Positions 1 to 6,238 of a stretch of 11,379 nt of DNA are shown here, piece by piece. The stretch is from Kiritimatiellia bacterium. Lineage in GTDB: Bacteria; Verrucomicrobiota; Kiritimatiellia; RFP12; UBA1067. The stretch covers positions 1-11,379 of the forward strand of contig JAGCJE010000305.1 in the NCBI GenBank assembly GCA_017648225.1. Direction: 5' to 3'. A program made the position numbers and the translations under genes. Each line of letters starts with the position of its first letter. The stretch's first letter is position 1. The notes under the pieces are model-generated. The model was not told the DNA's origin. It saw only the letters and a program-made list of their open reading frames with translations, and searched no databases.

Positions 1-647
1 ATAATTAAGCCATTAGGAGAGTCATCTATTGAGCCGCAACCCCCATTTTCTGGATCAACCAAAATAGGGCTTATAAATGAAGATGAATTACTATTTGATA
101 TAGGACATCCTCCTGCGCTAGAGCCGATCTCACTGGTAAAAGCAGTCTGCCGACCTCCTCCACCTCCATACGCAACAATCCAATCACTTTCTGAAACTGT
201 GACTTTAGAGGTTCCGCCTTGCTCACTAGCAGCTCCGCTCTTTGAATTACTCCCTTCACCGCCTTTACCAACAAAAATTTCCAATACAGTAGCCCTTGAA
301 ACCGCCGTCAATATTCCAGTGACTACTCCACCGCCACCACCGCCAGGACCATAAATTGATTCTGCATTACCACCTGCACCACCACCGCCAACGACAAGGA
401 ATTCGACATTCTTAAGGTTTGCGGGAACAGTCCAAGTAGCTGTTCTAAGATGGTTCGTATAAACCATCGCTACTTCATTGTTCGGAAGACCAGTAACCTT
501 GTAGCCGACACTTACAGGCTCAGCTACATCATCAAATGTTTGCAATATTGGTGTTTTAACCAACTCAGCGCTCGCACTCGCCGCGCCTAATACCGCGAAC
601 GCGGCGTATACAGCCTTATTCGCCAATGATTTTATCATCTTTTTCAT
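1..647 (-). CDS. Secreted glycine-rich domain protein, N-terminal part, cut by left edge
   Basis: An open frame starts at the ATG at 647-645 and runs 215 codons to the window edge without a stop, so only the N-terminal part is present. The first 27 residues look like a Sec signal peptide: basic start (MKKMIK), a hydrophobic stretch, then an ASA|E cleavage site. After a linker, residues 71-128 read TWTVPANLKNVEFLVVGGGG and onward, with glycine clusters at about 87-92, 100-107, 161-165 and 178-179. This is the pattern of the secreted 'glycine-rich domain' proteins, where TWTVP and a VVGGGG strand lead into the Gly-rich core. Cell-surface or extracellular location is inferred from the signal peptide; substrate and role are unknown. 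The gene has its own TATAAT promoter candidate and a weak AGG 13 bases before the start. It is visibly more AT-rich than the pfl and dxs genes. A C-terminal anchor would lie outside the window. Confidence 0.72.
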   Translation of the reverse strand, partial: MKKMIKSLANKAVYAAFAVLGAASASAELVKTPILQTFDDVAEPVSVGYKVTGLPNNEVAMVYTNHLRTATWTVPANLKNVEFLVVGGGGAGGNAESIYGPGGGGGGVVTGILTAVSRATVLEIFVGKGGEGSNSKSGAASEQGGTSKVTVSESDWIVAYGGGGGRQTAFTSEIGSSAGGCPISNSNSSSFISPILVDPENGGCGSIDDSPNGLI

Positions 648-688
648 TATTTTTACTTTTCCTTTTATTTTGTTAAGTTCTTAAAAAA

Positions 689-719
689 ATTATAGTACGA
701 TCCTAGACGGTTTTACTAA
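689..719 (-). promoter_or_regulatory. Promoter candidate for the glycine-rich protein gene
   Basis: A perfect TATAAT lies at 694-689 on the minus strand, about 42 bases upstream of the ATG at 647. The -35 side is poor: TTAGTA at 719-714 with a 19-base spacer, or TAGTAA one base nearer. An A/T-rich leader follows. Position, strand and the perfect -10 support it; the weak -35 limits confidence. Confidence 0.45.
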
Positions 720-1131
720 AAAATCGCTATTAGTTGTGACCCTAAATGCGGTTTTTAACCTTTATAGATATCGAAAATGATATCGCAAAAATCCATCACG
801 CCATGAGAAAAAATTCCTCATGAGGGAACGATTTATACCCGAAATAGACTCTTTTAAAACGCGATAGTAGCGGGGAATAAGAGGTTTTGCTCTTAAAGCC
901 CCCCCCCCCCCGCTCAATTTAAATATTTCTGCAAAAAACGAGCATAGAACTACTTTAACAGCAGTTATCGAAGCACATTTAGCAACTTTTTCGCTCATTT
1001 TTTAGACAATTTTCTTGATGTAAAATGGCCGATATTTTACCATATTTTTATCGAATGCGATATCCCTAATTTTAATTTTTTTTATCGAGAAAGTTGAGAA
1101 GGATGTTGCTCTAGAAATTAGGTCTAGCTAT
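720..1131. other. Intergenic stretch without a credible gene
   Basis: Between the pflA palindrome and the promoter of the glycine-rich gene I see no convincing coding region. It contains AT-rich runs around 1020-1090, a tandem pair of GATATCG (767-773 and 779-785), a small inverted repeat CATGAG/CTCATG (802-822), and the poly-C hairpin described separately. A 78-codon minus-strand frame at 762-998 crosses the homopolymer but has no clear ribosome binding site or recognised domain. No tRNA cloverleaf or known riboswitch was recognised. Confidence 0.5.
869..914. repeat. Nested inverted repeat with a 13-base C tract in one arm
   Basis: The inner arms TAAGAG (878-883) and CTCTTA (890-895) enclose a six-base loop GTTTTG. 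The outer arms AGCGGGG (869-875) and CCCCGCT (908-914) are also exactly complementary. Between inner and outer arms on the right lies a C run covering 899-911, of which only the last four bases are needed for the outer stem. With four or five C instead of 13 the element would be a nearly continuous hairpin, so the tract looks like an expansion inside a hairpin arm. It could be a true mutable homopolymer or a sequencing/assembly length error. No U-run follows closely on either strand, so it is not a standard terminator. Confidence 0.6.
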
Positions 1132-1152
1132 AAAGGGGGACAGGCCCCGTTT
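1132..1152 (-). terminator. GC palindrome at the pflA stop, weak terminator candidate
   Basis: The plus strand reads AAAG, GGGG, ACAGG, CCCC, GTTT: a four-pair GC stem (1136-1139 with 1145-1148) and, past one G/G mismatch, three A-T pairs. It overlaps the last bases of the pflA stop codon. On the minus strand only CTTTATAG follows, so the U-run is short and termination strength is doubtful. The position at the end of pflBA fits an operon end. A REP-like dispersed palindrome is an alternative. Confidence 0.35.
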
Positions 1153-1873
1153 ATCGGAGTTGCATGATATGTTTTCGAGCACGTTGAACCGCTGCATCGT
1201 CAGCGGGATAGACGCCTTCGAGCGGATATTTAATACCGAGATTGCGCCATTTCTCCACGCCGAAATCGTGATAAGGGAGCACCTCTACGCGCTCGACGTT
1301 TTTAAGCGTCTTAATAAACTCGCCTGTCTTCTTAAGGTCGTCCTCACCATCGGTCAAGCCTGGAACGATCACGCGCCTAATCCAAGTCGAAACACCCTTT
1401 TCCGACAAATAACGGGCGAAATCAAAAATCTGCGAATTATCAGCTCCGGTTACTTCACGGTGAAGTAAAGGATCAAAAGCCTTTATATCCAATAAAACCG
1501 TATCTGTCGCGGAGATAAGTCGCTCTATCGCGGAGTCTCCACGCCTGAACGAAGCGCCCGACGTATCAAGGCAAGTCGTCACCCCTTGAGCGTGCGCCAG
1601 CTCAAAAAGTTCAGCTACGAATTCGGCTTGCAAGAGCGGCTCTCCACCCGATACCGTTATACCGCCCTTTTCGCCCCAATAATCGCGATAACGCAAAGCG
1701 CGCTTCAAAACTTCTTCGGGAGAAAATTCCATCGCAGGCTTTTCGTTCGCCCACGTATCGGGATTATGGCAATATACGCACCGGAGCGGACAGCCGTGCA
1801 GAAATACGATAAAGCGTACTCCCGGGCCGTCCGCCGCGCCGAACGATTCAAAAGAATGAATCTTACCCGTCAC
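1151..1873 (-). CDS. pflA: Pyruvate formate-lyase activating enzyme (radical SAM)
   Basis: PflA reductively cleaves S-adenosylmethionine at a [4Fe-4S] cluster and uses the resulting radical to abstract a hydrogen from the conserved C-terminal glycine of pyruvate formate-lyase. It acts in the cytoplasm under anaerobic conditions. The 240-residue length matches the family (E. coli about 246). The N-terminus GKIHSFESFGAADGPGVRF is typical, followed by the cluster motif C28-x3-C32-x2-C35 with HNPDTW after it, and the SAM-binding SGGEP at 75-79. The start is a GTG that overlaps the pflB stop as GTGA; the next internal Met is residue 48, past the cluster, so the GTG must be used. No strong ribosome binding site is seen, which fits translational coupling to pflB. 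The specific assignment to PflB rather than another glycyl-radical enzyme follows from the neighbour. Confidence 0.96.
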   Translation of the reverse strand: MTGKIHSFESFGAADGPGVRFIVFLHGCPLRCVYCHNPDTWANEKPAMEFSPEEVLKRALRYRDYWGEKGGITVSGGEPLLQAEFVAELFELAHAQGVTTCLDTSGASFRRGDSAIERLISATDTVLLDIKAFDPLLHREVTGADNSQIFDFARYLSEKGVSTWIRRVIVPGLTDGEDDLKKTGEFIKTLKNVERVEVLPYHDFGVEKWRNLGIKYPLEGVYPADDAAVQRARKHIMQLR

Positions 1874-4125
1874 AGGCTCTTGTGGCAGGTGCGCCTGATC
1901 ACGTCGAGCTGCTGCTCGCGCGTAAGATCGATGAATTTAACGGCGTAGCCGCTTACACGAATCGTAAAGTTAGCGTATTCGGGCTTTTCGGGATGCTCCA
2001 TCGCGTCGATAAGCTTCTCCGTACCGAAAACGTTAACGTTAAGATGGTGAGCGCCGCGCGAGAAATAACCGTCCATGATCGATACGAGCGTCGAAACGCG
2101 CGTTTCGGGGTCGTTGCCGAGCGCCGAGGGATGAATCGTCTGAGTATTGGAAATACCGTCGAGCGCGTATTCATACGGAAGCTTCGCGACGGAATTGAGC
2201 GAGGCGAGAAGCCCGTTCTGCTCGGCGCCGTACGCAGGATTCGCGCCAGGAGCGAGCGGCTCGCCGGCCTTGCGACCGTCGGGCATCGAGCCTGTCGCCT
2301 TACCGTAAACGACGTTGGAGGTAATCGTAAGAATCGAGGTCGTCGGCATCGCGTTGCGATAAGTATGATGGCTCTTAATCTTACGCATAAACTCCGTCAA
2401 GAGCCACTCACCGATCGCGTCGGCGCGCTCATCGTCGTTACCGTAGCGCGGGAAGTCGCCCTCTGTTTCGTAACCGACCGCGAGCCCCGTCTCATCGCGC
2501 ACGACGCGCACTTTAGCGTACTTGATGGCCGAAAGAGAGTCGACCGCATGCGAGAATCCGGCGATGCCGGTCGCGAACGAGCGCTTAACGTCAGTATCGA
2601 TGAGCGCCATCTGAGACGCTTCGTAATTGTAGCGGTCGTGCATAAAGTGGATGATGTTAAGCGTATGGACATAGAGCCCGGCAAGCCAATCCATCATTCG
2701 CTCGTATGCGTGCAACACTTCGTTGTAATCAAGAACGTCGCCAGTTATAGGGCGAAACTCGGGGCCGACCTGTACGCGCGTCACTTCATCGACGCCACCG
2801 TTGATGGCGTAAAGAAGACACTTCGCGAGATTGGCGCGTGCGCCGAAGAACTGCATCTCCTTGCCGGTTTGAGTCGCCGACACGCAGCAGCAGATGGCGT
2901 AGTCGTCGCTCCAGACGCGGCGCATCACCTCGTCGTTCTCGTACTGAACGCTGCTCGAATCGATCGAAACCTTAGCGGCATAATCCTTAAACGCCTTAGG
3001 TAAGCGCGGCGAATAAAGGACTGTGAGATTCGGTTCGGGCGAGGGCCCCATCGTTTCGAGCGTATGGAGAATGCGGAAGTCGGTCTTCGTTACCATGCTG
3101 CGCCCATCGCCGCACATACCGGCGAGGTTGATCGTCGCCCAGACGGGATCTCCGCTAAAAAGCTCATTGTACGCCGGAATTCGCGCGAACTTAACCATGC
3201 GGAACTTCATCACTAGGTGATCAATAAGCTCCTGAGCCTGAACCTCAGTAAGAACGCCGCGCTTAATATCGCGCTCGATATAAATATCGAGGAACGTCGA
3301 AATGCGCCCGATCGACATCGCAGCACCGTTCTGAGTCTTAATTGCGGCGAGGTAACCGAAGTACGTCCACTGAACGGCCTCGCGCGCATTCGTCGCGGGA
3401 CGCGAAATGTCGTAGCCGTACGACAAGGCCATCTCCTTCATGGCCTTAAGAGCGCGAATCTGAGCGGTAACCTCTTCGCGGCCGCGAATTACGTCCTCAG
3501 GCATTGAACCAGCACCGACCATCGGCAAATCATGTTCTTTAGCCGCGATAAGGCGGTCGATACCATAGAGAGCCACACGGCGATAATCGCCTACGATTCT
3601 CCCGCGACCATACGAGTCGGGGAGCCCCGTAATAATCTTATTTTTACGGGCTATACGCATCTCGGGCGTGTACGCATCGAATACGCCCTGGTTATGAGTC
3701 TTATGATACTCTGTGAAAATGCGGTGCAATTCTGGATTAGGCGTATAGCCATAAGTGCGAAGCGCTTCTTCGGCGAGCTTTATGCCGCCGTAGGGCATAA
3801 ACGCGCGCTTAAGCGGCTTATCAGTCTGAAGGCCGACAACCTTTTCAAGATCCTTGTCGAGATAGCCGGGCGCATGCGAGGTAATCGACGAGACAATATC
3901 GGTATCCATGTCGAGGACACCACCCTTCGCACGCTCCTCGTGCTGAAGCTCTTGAAGTTTACCCCAAAGCGCATTCGTCGCCTCTGTAGCATCAGCGAGG
4001 AACTCCAGTCCATTCTCATACGGGGTATAGTTAAGACGCACAAAAACGGCCACGTCGATATCTTTTTGCCATTGGCCACCGACGAAACCGTCCCATCCAG
4101 GCTCATTGAGTTCTTCTAAGTTCAT
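1870..4125 (-). CDS. pflB: Formate C-acetyltransferase (pyruvate formate-lyase)
   Basis: This glycyl-radical enzyme converts pyruvate and CoA to acetyl-CoA and formate, a central step of anaerobic fermentation. From the ATG at 4125 it has 751 residues, close to E. coli PflB (760). The N-terminal NYTPYENGLEFL is typical. The active-site segment is DDYAICCCVS, with cysteines at 412-414; the last two align with E. coli C418-C419, and the extra one replaces an alanine. It is followed by EMQFFGARANLAK. The C-terminal radical loop RVSGYAVKF places the radical glycine at 726. A GTG at 4131 is in frame, but AAGG at 4137-4134 lies only 2 bases from it and 8 bases from the ATG at 4125, so I chose the ATG. 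The gene is preceded by a ZTP riboswitch and its stop overlaps pflA, so the two form a riboswitch-controlled operon. Confidence 0.97.
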   Translation of the reverse strand: MNLEELNEPGWDGFVGGQWQKDIDVAVFVRLNYTPYENGLEFLADATEATNALWGKLQELQHEERAKGGVLDMDTDIVSSITSHAPGYLDKDLEKVVGLQTDKPLKRAFMPYGGIKLAEEALRTYGYTPNPELHRIFTEYHKTHNQGVFDAYTPEMRIARKNKIITGLPDSYGRGRIVGDYRRVALYGIDRLIAAKEHDLPMVGAGSMPEDVIRGREEVTAQIRALKAMKEMALSYGYDISRPATNAREAVQWTYFGYLAAIKTQNGAAMSIGRISTFLDIYIERDIKRGVLTEVQAQELIDHLVMKFRMVKFARIPAYNELFSGDPVWATINLAGMCGDGRSMVTKTDFRILHTLETMGPSPEPNLTVLYSPRLPKAFKDYAAKVSIDSSSVQYENDEVMRRVWSDDYAICCCVSATQTGKEMQFFGARANLAKCLLYAINGGVDEVTRVQVGPEFRPITGDVLDYNEVLHAYERMMDWLAGLYVHTLNIIHFMHDRYNYEASQMALIDTDVKRSFATGIAGFSHAVDSLSAIKYAKVRVVRDETGLAVGYETEGDFPRYGNDDERADAIGEWLLTEFMRKIKSHHTYRNAMPTTSILTITSNVVYGKATGSMPDGRKAGEPLAPGANPAYGAEQNGLLASLNSVAKLPYEYALDGISNTQTIHPSALGNDPETRVSTLVSIMDGYFSRGAHHLNVNVFGTEKLIDAMEHPEKPEYANFTIRVSGYAVKFIDLTREQQLDVIRRTCHKSL

Positions 4126-4133
4126 ATCCACAA

Positions 4134-4153
4134 CCTTATTTTGAAGAATAAAG
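4134..4153 (-). promoter_or_regulatory. Hairpin covering the pflB ribosome binding site (riboswitch expression platform)
   Basis: Directly after the aptamer the minus strand reads CTTTATT, CTTCAA, AATAAGG. The outer blocks can form a seven-pair stem with one G-U pair, and the second arm contains the AAGG Shine-Dalgarno sequence at 4137-4134, eight bases before the pflB ATG. The first base of the hairpin (4153) is also the last base of aptamer helix P3, so the two structures share that position. This supports control of translation initiation rather than a terminator, since no U-run follows. Which state opens the site is inferred: ligand-bound should be ON, as is usual for this class. Confidence 0.6.
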
Positions 4154-4243
4154 CCCAGGCGAACGACACATTCGAGTTCCCTCGACAGCGGTCCACGTGG
4201 TAAACTCCACTTCAGGCACGCGCCTGTAATCGCCAGTCCCGCT
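4153..4243 (-). promoter_or_regulatory. ZMP/ZTP riboswitch aptamer (pfl motif)
   Basis: Minus-strand parts match the ZTP riboswitch in order. P1 is AGCGG (4243-4239) with CCGCT (4191-4187). The conserved GACTGGCGA follows P1. P2 is GTGG-AGTTTA-CCAC (4210-4197), followed by GTGGA. A linker carries a hairpin TCGAG-GGAA-CTCGA (4185-4172). The 3' domain ends in TTCGCCTGGGC, with P3 formed by GTC (4167-4165) and GGC (4155-4153). The class-defining pseudoknot GGCGA (4234-4230) with UCGCC (4162-4158) is perfect. The family senses ZMP/ZTP, the alarmone for 10-formyl-tetrahydrofolate shortage, and was first named for its association with pfl genes, which is the context here. An extra hairpin CAGGC-GCGT-GCCTG (4226-4213) sits between the first pseudoknot strand and P2. 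Confidence 0.94.
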
Positions 4244-4251
4244 TGAGAGAT

Positions 4252-4281
4252 ATTATATCATAAAATCCGCCCAGATGGCAC
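4252..4281 (-). promoter_or_regulatory. Extended -10 promoter driving the ZTP riboswitch and pflBA
   Basis: The minus strand has TGATATAAT: an extended -10 TG at 4260-4259 and a perfect TATAAT at 4257-4252. The -35 side is weak (GTGCCA at 4281-4276, 18-base spacer), as is common for extended -10 promoters. Transcription would begin near 4245, one or two bases before the first strand of riboswitch helix P1 at 4243. That agreement between promoter and aptamer supports both. Confidence 0.7.
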
Positions 4282-4377
4282 CTTGGAATATCCCCACCGA
4301 AAACCGCATTGTTCATCGAATTCTCGTTTATTTATTTACTTTAAATTAGCAAGCTCAAATAATACTTGAAAAGTTGA

Positions 4378-5367
4378 TCAAGATATCTGCTGAGCTCTGA
4401 AATATTCGATGGTCTTAGACAGTCCTTCCTTCAGCGGAACCTTAGGCTCCCACCCGAGAAGCTCCCCAGCCAACGCAATATCTGGCTTGCGGCGCTTGGG
4501 GTCATCGGAAGGCAAGGGCCTGTATACGAGCTTTGATTTCGATTCCGGAATCTGACGAAGGGTTTCTTCGGCGAGTTCTTTTATCGTATATTCTCCGGGA
4601 TTACCCGTATTGATTACGGGCGCGCCTAAGCCGTGCTTCGCGCAAAACGCGTCTACGGTCTCACGCGGAAGCGACATGTAACGGCGCATCGCCTCTATAA
4701 GATCGTCGCAATACTGGAAACTCCTCGTCTGAAAACCGTCACCGAAAAGCGTTATATCCTCGTCGTTGAGAGCCTGCATCACAAAATTTGAAATGACGCG
4801 ACCGTCCTGCGGGTGCATATTCGGCCCGTAAGTGTTGAATATTCTGACCATCCGAACGTCGACGTTGTATTCGCGGCGGTAATCTGCCGCCAGCGTTTCG
4901 GCGCATCTTTTACCCTCGTCGTAACAGGAACGTATGCCGATAGTGTTGACGTTGCCCCAATACGATTCAACCTGAGGATGAACGAGAGGATCGCCGTAAA
5001 CCTCGCTCGTCGAGGCGTGAAGAACCTTCGCCTTCGTCTTAAGGGCCAGTTCCATGATATTCAGCATCCCGAGAACGCTCGTTTTCATCGTCTCAACGGG
5101 ATTATGCTGATAATGAACTGGGCTCGCGGGACAGGCGAGGTTGTAAATCTCATCAAACTGGCCCCAGTACGGTTGAATGATATCATGCTGAACAAAGCTG
5201 AACCTGCGCGAATCCATCAAATCGCTGATGTTTGATTTCGTTCCGGTGAAAAGATTGTCTACGGCGGTAACCTCATAACCGTCCGTCAGGAGTCTGCGGC
5301 AGAGATGACTTCCGAGAAATCCGGCTCCGCCAGTGACCAGCGCTTTCTTGGGCAATTGGATTTTCAT
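4378..5367 (-). CDS. uxs: UDP-glucuronate decarboxylase (UDP-xylose synthase), extended SDR family
   Basis: The enzyme converts UDP-glucuronate to UDP-xylose with bound NAD, supplying sugar for surface polysaccharide or glycans. The 329 residues show the Rossmann motif TGGAGFLG at 12-19, DNLFTG at 37-42, and the strongly diagnostic stretch YNLACPASPVHYQHNP at 75-90. STSEVYGDP (119-127) holds the Ser/Thr and Glu120-equivalent catalytic residues, and SCYDEGKR (147-154) carries the Tyr149-x3-Lys153 pair. FNTYGPNMHPQDGRV (177-191) and GDGFQTRSFQY (209-219) are also typical of this branch rather than of dTDP-glucose dehydratases. The start has only a weak purine-rich leader (GAAGAAA). It lies 48 bases after dapF with a small inverted repeat between, so it may be the last gene of the block. 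No UDP-glucose dehydrogenase is in the window. Related sugar-nucleotide decarboxylase activity is a less likely alternative. Confidence 0.9.
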   Translation of the reverse strand: MKIQLPKKALVTGGAGFLGSHLCRRLLTDGYEVTAVDNLFTGTKSNISDLMDSRRFSFVQHDIIQPYWGQFDEIYNLACPASPVHYQHNPVETMKTSVLGMLNIMELALKTKAKVLHASTSEVYGDPLVHPQVESYWGNVNTIGIRSCYDEGKRCAETLAADYRREYNVDVRMVRIFNTYGPNMHPQDGRVISNFVMQALNDEDITLFGDGFQTRSFQYCDDLIEAMRRYMSLPRETVDAFCAKHGLGAPVINTGNPGEYTIKELAEETLRQIPESKSKLVYRPLPSDDPKRRKPDIALAGELLGWEPKVPLKEGLSKTIEYFRAQQIS

Positions 5368-5387
5368 AATTTCTTCGATTTGATTAA

Positions 5388-5410
5388 GATTCGTCGAATT
5401 CTGGCGAATC
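5388..5410 (-). other. Inverted repeat between dapF and the UDP-xylose synthase gene
   Basis: GATTCG (5410-5405) and CGAATC (5393-5388) on the minus strand are exactly complementary and enclose an 11-base loop; the repeat begins five bases after the dapF stop. The following TTAATCAAATC is AT-rich but not a true U-run, so it may be an attenuator or processing stem, or chance. Confidence 0.25.
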
Positions 5411-5415
5411 GGACG

Positions 5416-6219
5416 CTATTCAGAAACGGCATCGAGATCGTCCCAGTTTATTTCGCCTTCAAAAACTTTTTTGACAGGCCCCGTCAAAGTCACCGATGAA
5501 AAAGTATCTCCGTTGAAAACTCCATCGACAACAAGGTTGTATCCGTGCAGGGTTTTGACGCTGACGGGAAAGTTAAGACCGTAATCCTTAACGCCGATCA
5601 CCGCCGCTGACACCGAACCTGTTCCGCAGGCGCCGGTCTCGGATTCAACGCCGCGCTCGTAAGTTCTTATATGGACGACGTTCGGCTTTTTATACTTCAC
5701 GAAATCGACGTTCGTCCCCGCAGGAGCGAAAGCCTCGCTCATACGGATCTCACGACCGTCCTTCTCTACGTCCACCGCCGCGAGATTCTCGACGGGAACT
5801 ATCTTATGGGGAACTCCGACCACAACGAAATCATCGGAAAAGCCTACTGGATTAGGCATGACGATTTTAACGAGATTGTCTGCGACAACCTCGGCCTCGA
5901 TTTCACCCGCTGCGGTTTCAAAACGCATTTTTCTTCCGCGCACAGCGCCGATTTCTACGGCGAACGCCGCAATACAGCGCGCGCCGTTTCCGCAAAGCTC
6001 GGCCTCGGTTCCGTCGGGATTGAAAAACACCATTTTAAAATCGCAGATGAGCGACTTTTGAAGTATGATCACGCCTTCACAGCCCACTCCGACACGCCTT
6101 GTCGCCATCATCGCGATACGCCGGTGATCATGAACGGGAAAGTTCGCGTCACGGTCGTCGACGAGAATGAAATCATTCCCGGCTCCGTGCATTTTGGTGA
6201 ATTTGACGATATTCATCAT
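5416..6219 (-). CDS. dapF: Diaminopimelate epimerase
   Basis: DapF interconverts LL- and meso-diaminopimelate, the last step before meso-DAP enters peptidoglycan or is decarboxylated to lysine. It is cytoplasmic and cofactor-free, with two catalytic cysteines. The N-terminus FTKMHGAGNDF is typical. The first cysteine is in ELCGNGARC (Cys76 from this start) and the second in ETGACGTGS (Cys198); GVPHKIV and GTNVDFV also match. The 267-residue length is normal. One deviation is GVGCEG at 44-49, where the family usually has an aspartate in place of the glutamate. Start choice: an upstream in-frame TTG at 6231 overlaps the ribosome binding site GAGGAA (6229-6224), so I use the first ATG at 6219; the adjacent ATG at 6216 is nearly as good. 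It lies 19 bases after the protease gene. Presence of dapF implies DAP-type peptidoglycan or lysine synthesis by this route. Confidence 0.96.
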   Translation of the reverse strand: MMNIVKFTKMHGAGNDFILVDDRDANFPVHDHRRIAMMATRRVGVGCEGVIILQKSLICDFKMVFFNPDGTEAELCGNGARCIAAFAVEIGAVRGRKMRFETAAGEIEAEVVADNLVKIVMPNPVGFSDDFVVVGVPHKIVPVENLAAVDVEKDGREIRMSEAFAPAGTNVDFVKYKKPNVVHIRTYERGVESETGACGTGSVSAAVIGVKDYGLNFPVSVKTLHGYNLVVDGVFNGDTFSSVTLTGPVKKVFEGEINWDDLDAVSE

Positions 6220-6238
6220 TACGTTCCTCAAACGCAGA

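Noticed and set aside
71..274. 67-codon minus-strand frame at the left edge
   Set aside because: It is out of frame with the glycine-rich gene, which is open over the whole of 1-647 with a signal peptide and typical motifs.
767..785. Tandem GATATCG copies as a possible operator
   Set aside because: Two seven-base copies in AT-rich sequence with no third copy at regular spacing; also downstream-facing position relative to the promoter does not argue for a specific regulator.
762..998. 78-codon minus-strand frame beginning MSEKVAKCASITAVK
   Set aside because: It spans the 13-base homopolymer and the hairpin, has no clear ribosome binding site or recognisable domain, and lies in an AT-rich intergenic region; I cannot support it as a gene, though a small phase-variable ORF is not excluded.
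1882..3003. 373-codon plus-strand frame antisense to pflB
   Set aside because: pflB on the other strand carries the full set of catalytic motifs; the Arg/Val-rich translation is a typical antisense shadow of a GC-leaning coding gene.
4282..4377. Possible terminator after the UDP-xylose synthase gene
   Set aside because: Only short four-pair A/T-rich inverted repeats are present (TCAA/TTGA near 4370) and no U-run; I could not support a terminator.
5473..5484. Second copy of GACAGGCCCCGT, the core of the palindrome at the pflA stop
   Set aside because: Here it encodes the conserved TGPV of DapF and lacks the flanking palindrome, so a mobile or REP copy is not supported.
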